IMG/VR virus record: IMGVR_UViG_3300020205_004428
Span: 1 to 29,537 of that record
Source: a virus
DNA length: 29,537 nt
Strand: one strand, 5' to 3'
Position numbers and translations under genes: made by a program. Of this stretch, positions 27,398 through 29,537 are shown piece after piece; the first letter of the stretch is position 1; each line of letters starts with the position of its first letter. The notes under the pieces were generated by a model, which was not told where the DNA came from, searched no databases, and saw only the letters and a list, made by a program, of their open reading frames with translations.

Positions 27398-28855
27398 ATG
27401 GCATTAAATCCATTTTTTCTTCAAGGATCTCCGGCAGAGCAGAGTTTAGTACAAGATTTGGTCAATGAACATTTGAGAATGTTTGGAATTGATGTATATT
27501 ATATTCCAAGAAAATTATTAAAAACTGATAATATTATTAGAGAAGTACAATCTTCAAAATTTGATGATAATTTTATTATTGAGGCATATCTGAATAACCA
27601 TGAGGGATATTCTCCTGGTAGTGATATCATGTCTAAATTTGGAATTACTCTAAAAAATGAACTATCATTAATAATTTCTAGGGAAAGATTTGAAGAATTT
27701 ATAAGTCCATTTTTATCAGAAATTATAGCAGGAGAACCTAGTTACTCCCCAGGAGAAAAATTAGTATTTGCTACTAGACCAAAAGAAGGAGATTTAATAT
27801 TTTTTCCATTGGGAGAAAGACTTTTTGAATTAAAACATGTCGAATTTGAAAATCCATTCTACCAATTAGGAAAAAATTATGTTTATGAACTAAAGTGTGA
27901 ACTATTCGAATATGAAGATGAAGAAATTGATACTGGTATTGCAGAAATAGAATCTACATTATCCGATACTGGTTATATAACTGATTTAAAACTAGTTGCA
28001 TTTGGTGGATCTGCTCAATGTGAAGCAATTGTGAGTCCATATGGTGGAGTTAGTGAAATTATATTAAACAATGATGGATATGGATATACCAGAACTCCGA
28101 CTGTAACCATCGATCCTCCACCAGAATTTACATTAGATCGCAGTTTATTCTTGGGTGCAACAAGTTTAACTACAGATATTGCCAGAGCAACTGCTGTAGC
28201 AATAACAACTTCTGTTGGTGGAGTTAAATCCATAAGTAAAATTTTAATCACAAATACTGGATATGGATATATCGATCCACCAAAAGTTAGAATAACGGGT
28301 GGTGGTGGAACAGGAGCATCTGCTATTTGTGGAATTACTACTAATTTAATAACACAAATTCATATTGTAGACAAAGGTGATCGATATTATGAACCACCAA
28401 CTATAAGTATATCTGGGCCCGTAGGAGGTGGAACAACAGCAACTGCAATTGCAAAGATTTCTTCAGGAAGACTTTCACAAGTTTTACTTGTAAATGCTGG
28501 ATCTGGATATACATCTTTACCAACAATCACAGTATCTCCACCACCAATTGTTGGATTTGGTACTTACATAGTGTCCGAAGAAGTTACTGGAACTTTATCA
28601 GGTACTTCCGCAATAGTGAAGTATTGGGAAAATCCTGGACAAGATATTGATAAAACTTTAAGAGTTTACCTAAATAATGGAACATTTAATGTGGGTGAAA
28701 ATATTGTAGGTTCCGCATCTTCTGCAATATACACATTAAAGACGTATGATCTAGATACAACTACTGCTGATGCATATTCTCAAAATGATGAGATAGAGCA
28801 AGAAGCAGATTTGATAATAGATTTTACAGAATCAAATCCATTTGGTACTTATTAA
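27398..28855 (+). CDS. gp14: Neck protein gp14, with repeat-bearing extension (485 aa)
   Basis: Neck component partnering gp13. The first 200 or so residues are the family core: MALNPFFLQGSPAEQSLVQD, RMFGIDVYYIPRKLL, a NNHEGYSPGSDIMSKFGI stretch and a FPLGERLFELKHVEFENPFY strand, ending with YELKCELFEYEDEEIDTGI. T4 gp14 has 256 residues, so about 230 are extra. The extension has four copies of [IV]-x-x-x-x-G-x-x-Y-x-x-P-x-[IV]-x-[IV] near residues 220, 280, 320 and 360, with G/A-rich connectors (GGGGTGASA, GGGTTATAIA), then a VSEEVTGTLSGTSAIVKYWE module near 390 repeated in form at GTFNVGENIVGSASSAIYTL. The end (EADLIIDFTESNPFGTY) may be a return to the core. The ORF is intact; stop overlaps the gp15 start (TAATG). 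Confidence 0.88.
   Translation: MALNPFFLQGSPAEQSLVQDLVNEHLRMFGIDVYYIPRKLLKTDNIIREVQSSKFDDNFIIEAYLNNHEGYSPGSDIMSKFGITLKNELSLIISRERFEEFISPFLSEIIAGEPSYSPGEKLVFATRPKEGDLIFFPLGERLFELKHVEFENPFYQLGKNYVYELKCELFEYEDEEIDTGIAEIESTLSDTGYITDLKLVAFGGSAQCEAIVSPYGGVSEIILNNDGYGYTRTPTVTIDPPPEFTLDRSLFLGATSLTTDIARATAVAITTSVGGVKSISKILITNTGYGYIDPPKVRITGGGGTGASAICGITTNLITQIHIVDKGDRYYEPPTISISGPVGGGTTATAIAKISSGRLSQVLLVNAGSGYTSLPTITVSPPPIVGFGTYIVSEEVTGTLSGTSAIVKYWENPGQDIDKTLRVYLNNGTFNVGENIVGSASSAIYTLKTYDLDTTTADAYSQNDEIEQEADLIIDFTESNPFGTY
28050..28550 (+). repeat. Protein-level repeats in gp14 (four GYGY-P units)
   Basis: Four units with the core G-[YDS]-x-Y-x-x-x-P-x-[IV]-x-[IV] (DGYGYTRTPTVTI, TGYGYIDPPKVRI, KGDRYYEPPTISI, AGSGYTSLPTITV), each preceded by a short I-x-x-[IV]-x-[IL]-x strand and separated by Gly/Ala/Thr-rich connectors. 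The DNA copies are too diverged to be a recent tandem duplication. Confidence 0.8.
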
Positions 28856-29537
28856 TGTTAGGAACTTATTATTATCATCAAATTATAAGAAAAATAATTA
28901 CTGCTTTTGGTACAGTTTTTAATGATATTCATATTCAGCATCAAAATAATGCTGATGAAGTAATTTCTGATATGAGAGTTCAGTTGGCATATGGCCCAAT
29001 GCAAAAATTTCTTGCAAAAATTCAACAGCAAGAAAAATTAAATAAACCAGTTGCAATTACATTACCAAGAATGTCATTTGAAATGACTTCGATTAGATAT
29101 GATGCATCTAGAAAAACAAGCATAACTCAATCGTTTAAAGCGTCTGATGGTCAGAACTTAAAAAAAGTTTATATGCCAGTTCCATATAATATTGGATTTG
29201 AATTAAATATCTTTACAAAATTAAATGATGATTCTTTACAAATTATTGAACAAATATTGCCATATTTTCAACCAACATTTACACTAACAGTAGATCTTAT
29301 AGATTCGATTGGTGAAAAAAGAGATATTCCTTTAAATTTGGATGATATTTCCTTTAGAGATGATTATGAAGGAGATTTTTCAACAAGAAGAGCACTAATT
29401 TATACATTAAAATTTACTGCAAAAACTTATCTCTTTGGGCCTATTGCAGATACCACAGATGGTCTTATTCGTAAGGTACAGGTCGATATGTATACTAGTA
29501 CCGATACAATAAATGCAAAGAGAGAAATGAGATATAC
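28855..29537 (+). CDS. gp15: Tail sheath stabiliser / completion protein gp15 (3' truncated)
   Basis: The frame opens with ATG overlapping the gp14 stop and runs off the window; 227 codons are visible. gp15 caps the tail tube and sheath and connects the tail to the neck. The start (MLGTYYYHQIIRKIITAFGT, then VFNDIHI) and the L-A-Y-G-P-M-Q-K-F-L-A-K-I block correspond to the T4 gp15 N-terminus; the motif QIIEQILPYFQPTFT near residue 130 is nearly identical to the T4 version; FGPIADTTDGLIRKVQVDMY near the end also fits the family. T4 gp15 has 272 residues, so most of the protein is present. Placement after gp13 and gp14 is the usual T4 order. Confidence 0.93.
   Translation, partial: MLGTYYYHQIIRKIITAFGTVFNDIHIQHQNNADEVISDMRVQLAYGPMQKFLAKIQQQEKLNKPVAITLPRMSFEMTSIRYDASRKTSITQSFKASDGQNLKKVYMPVPYNIGFELNIFTKLNDDSLQIIEQILPYFQPTFTLTVDLIDSIGEKRDIPLNLDDISFRDDYEGDFSTRRALIYTLKFTAKTYLFGPIADTTDGLIRKVQVDMYTSTDTINAKREMRY

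Noticed and set aside
1-29537. CRISPR array, insertion sequence, tRNA or integrase
   Set aside because: No regularly spaced repeats, terminal inverted repeats with transposase, cloverleaf-like sequence or recombinase motifs were seen on either strand.

Overview
The window is part of the virion-structure region of a T4-like contractile-tailed phage, most probably a marine cyanophage (myovirus infecting Prochlorococcus or Synechococcus). The evidence is the gene order gp25 – gp6 – giant protein in the gp7 slot – gp8 – DUF4815-type giant – small virion proteins – gp13 – gp14 – gp15, the AT-rich structural genes, a speD (AdoMet decarboxylase) auxiliary metabolic gene just upstream, and TATAAATA-type T4 late promoter boxes. 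Every supported gene is on the + strand. The genus and host cannot be fixed from the sequence alone.

Layout. 1-1743 is visibly more GC-rich than the rest. It holds the end of a DUF6011-type Cys-rich protein, an intergenic patch with a stem-loop, a near-perfect 17-nt direct repeat and a G8 run, a small AbrB-like protein, a GT-A-type glycosyltransferase-like gene behind a sigma70-type promoter, and two small unknown genes ending at a clear intrinsic terminator (1748-1771). speD follows behind a late box, then a 79-aa unknown. From 2486 the baseplate cassette runs gp25, gp6, a 3875-residue giant (4783-16410), gp8 and a 2447-residue giant with a DUF4815 N-terminus (18006-25349). Two short helical proteins and two small virion-type proteins precede the neck and tail-completion genes gp13, gp14 and gp15, the last cut by the window end.

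How it works together. gp25, gp6 and the giant in the gp7 slot should form the baseplate wedge, with gp8 attached; the DUF4815 giant occupies the place of T4 gp9-gp12 and is the likely peripheral baseplate or fibre component. gp13 and gp14 make the neck and gp15 caps the tail tube and sheath. Four late-type boxes (before speD, gp25, gp8 and the 116-aa protein) divide the region into late transcription units, and tight stop/start overlaps suggest translational coupling within units.

The most unusual feature is protein modularity. A small set of beta-rich sequence modules recurs within and between the two giants, gp8 and the C-terminal half of an enlarged gp14, so one repeat vocabulary appears to decorate both ends of the tail. 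It looks like an elaborate modular virion surface rather than a defence or mobile system; no CRISPR, IS element, tRNA or integration site was recognised.
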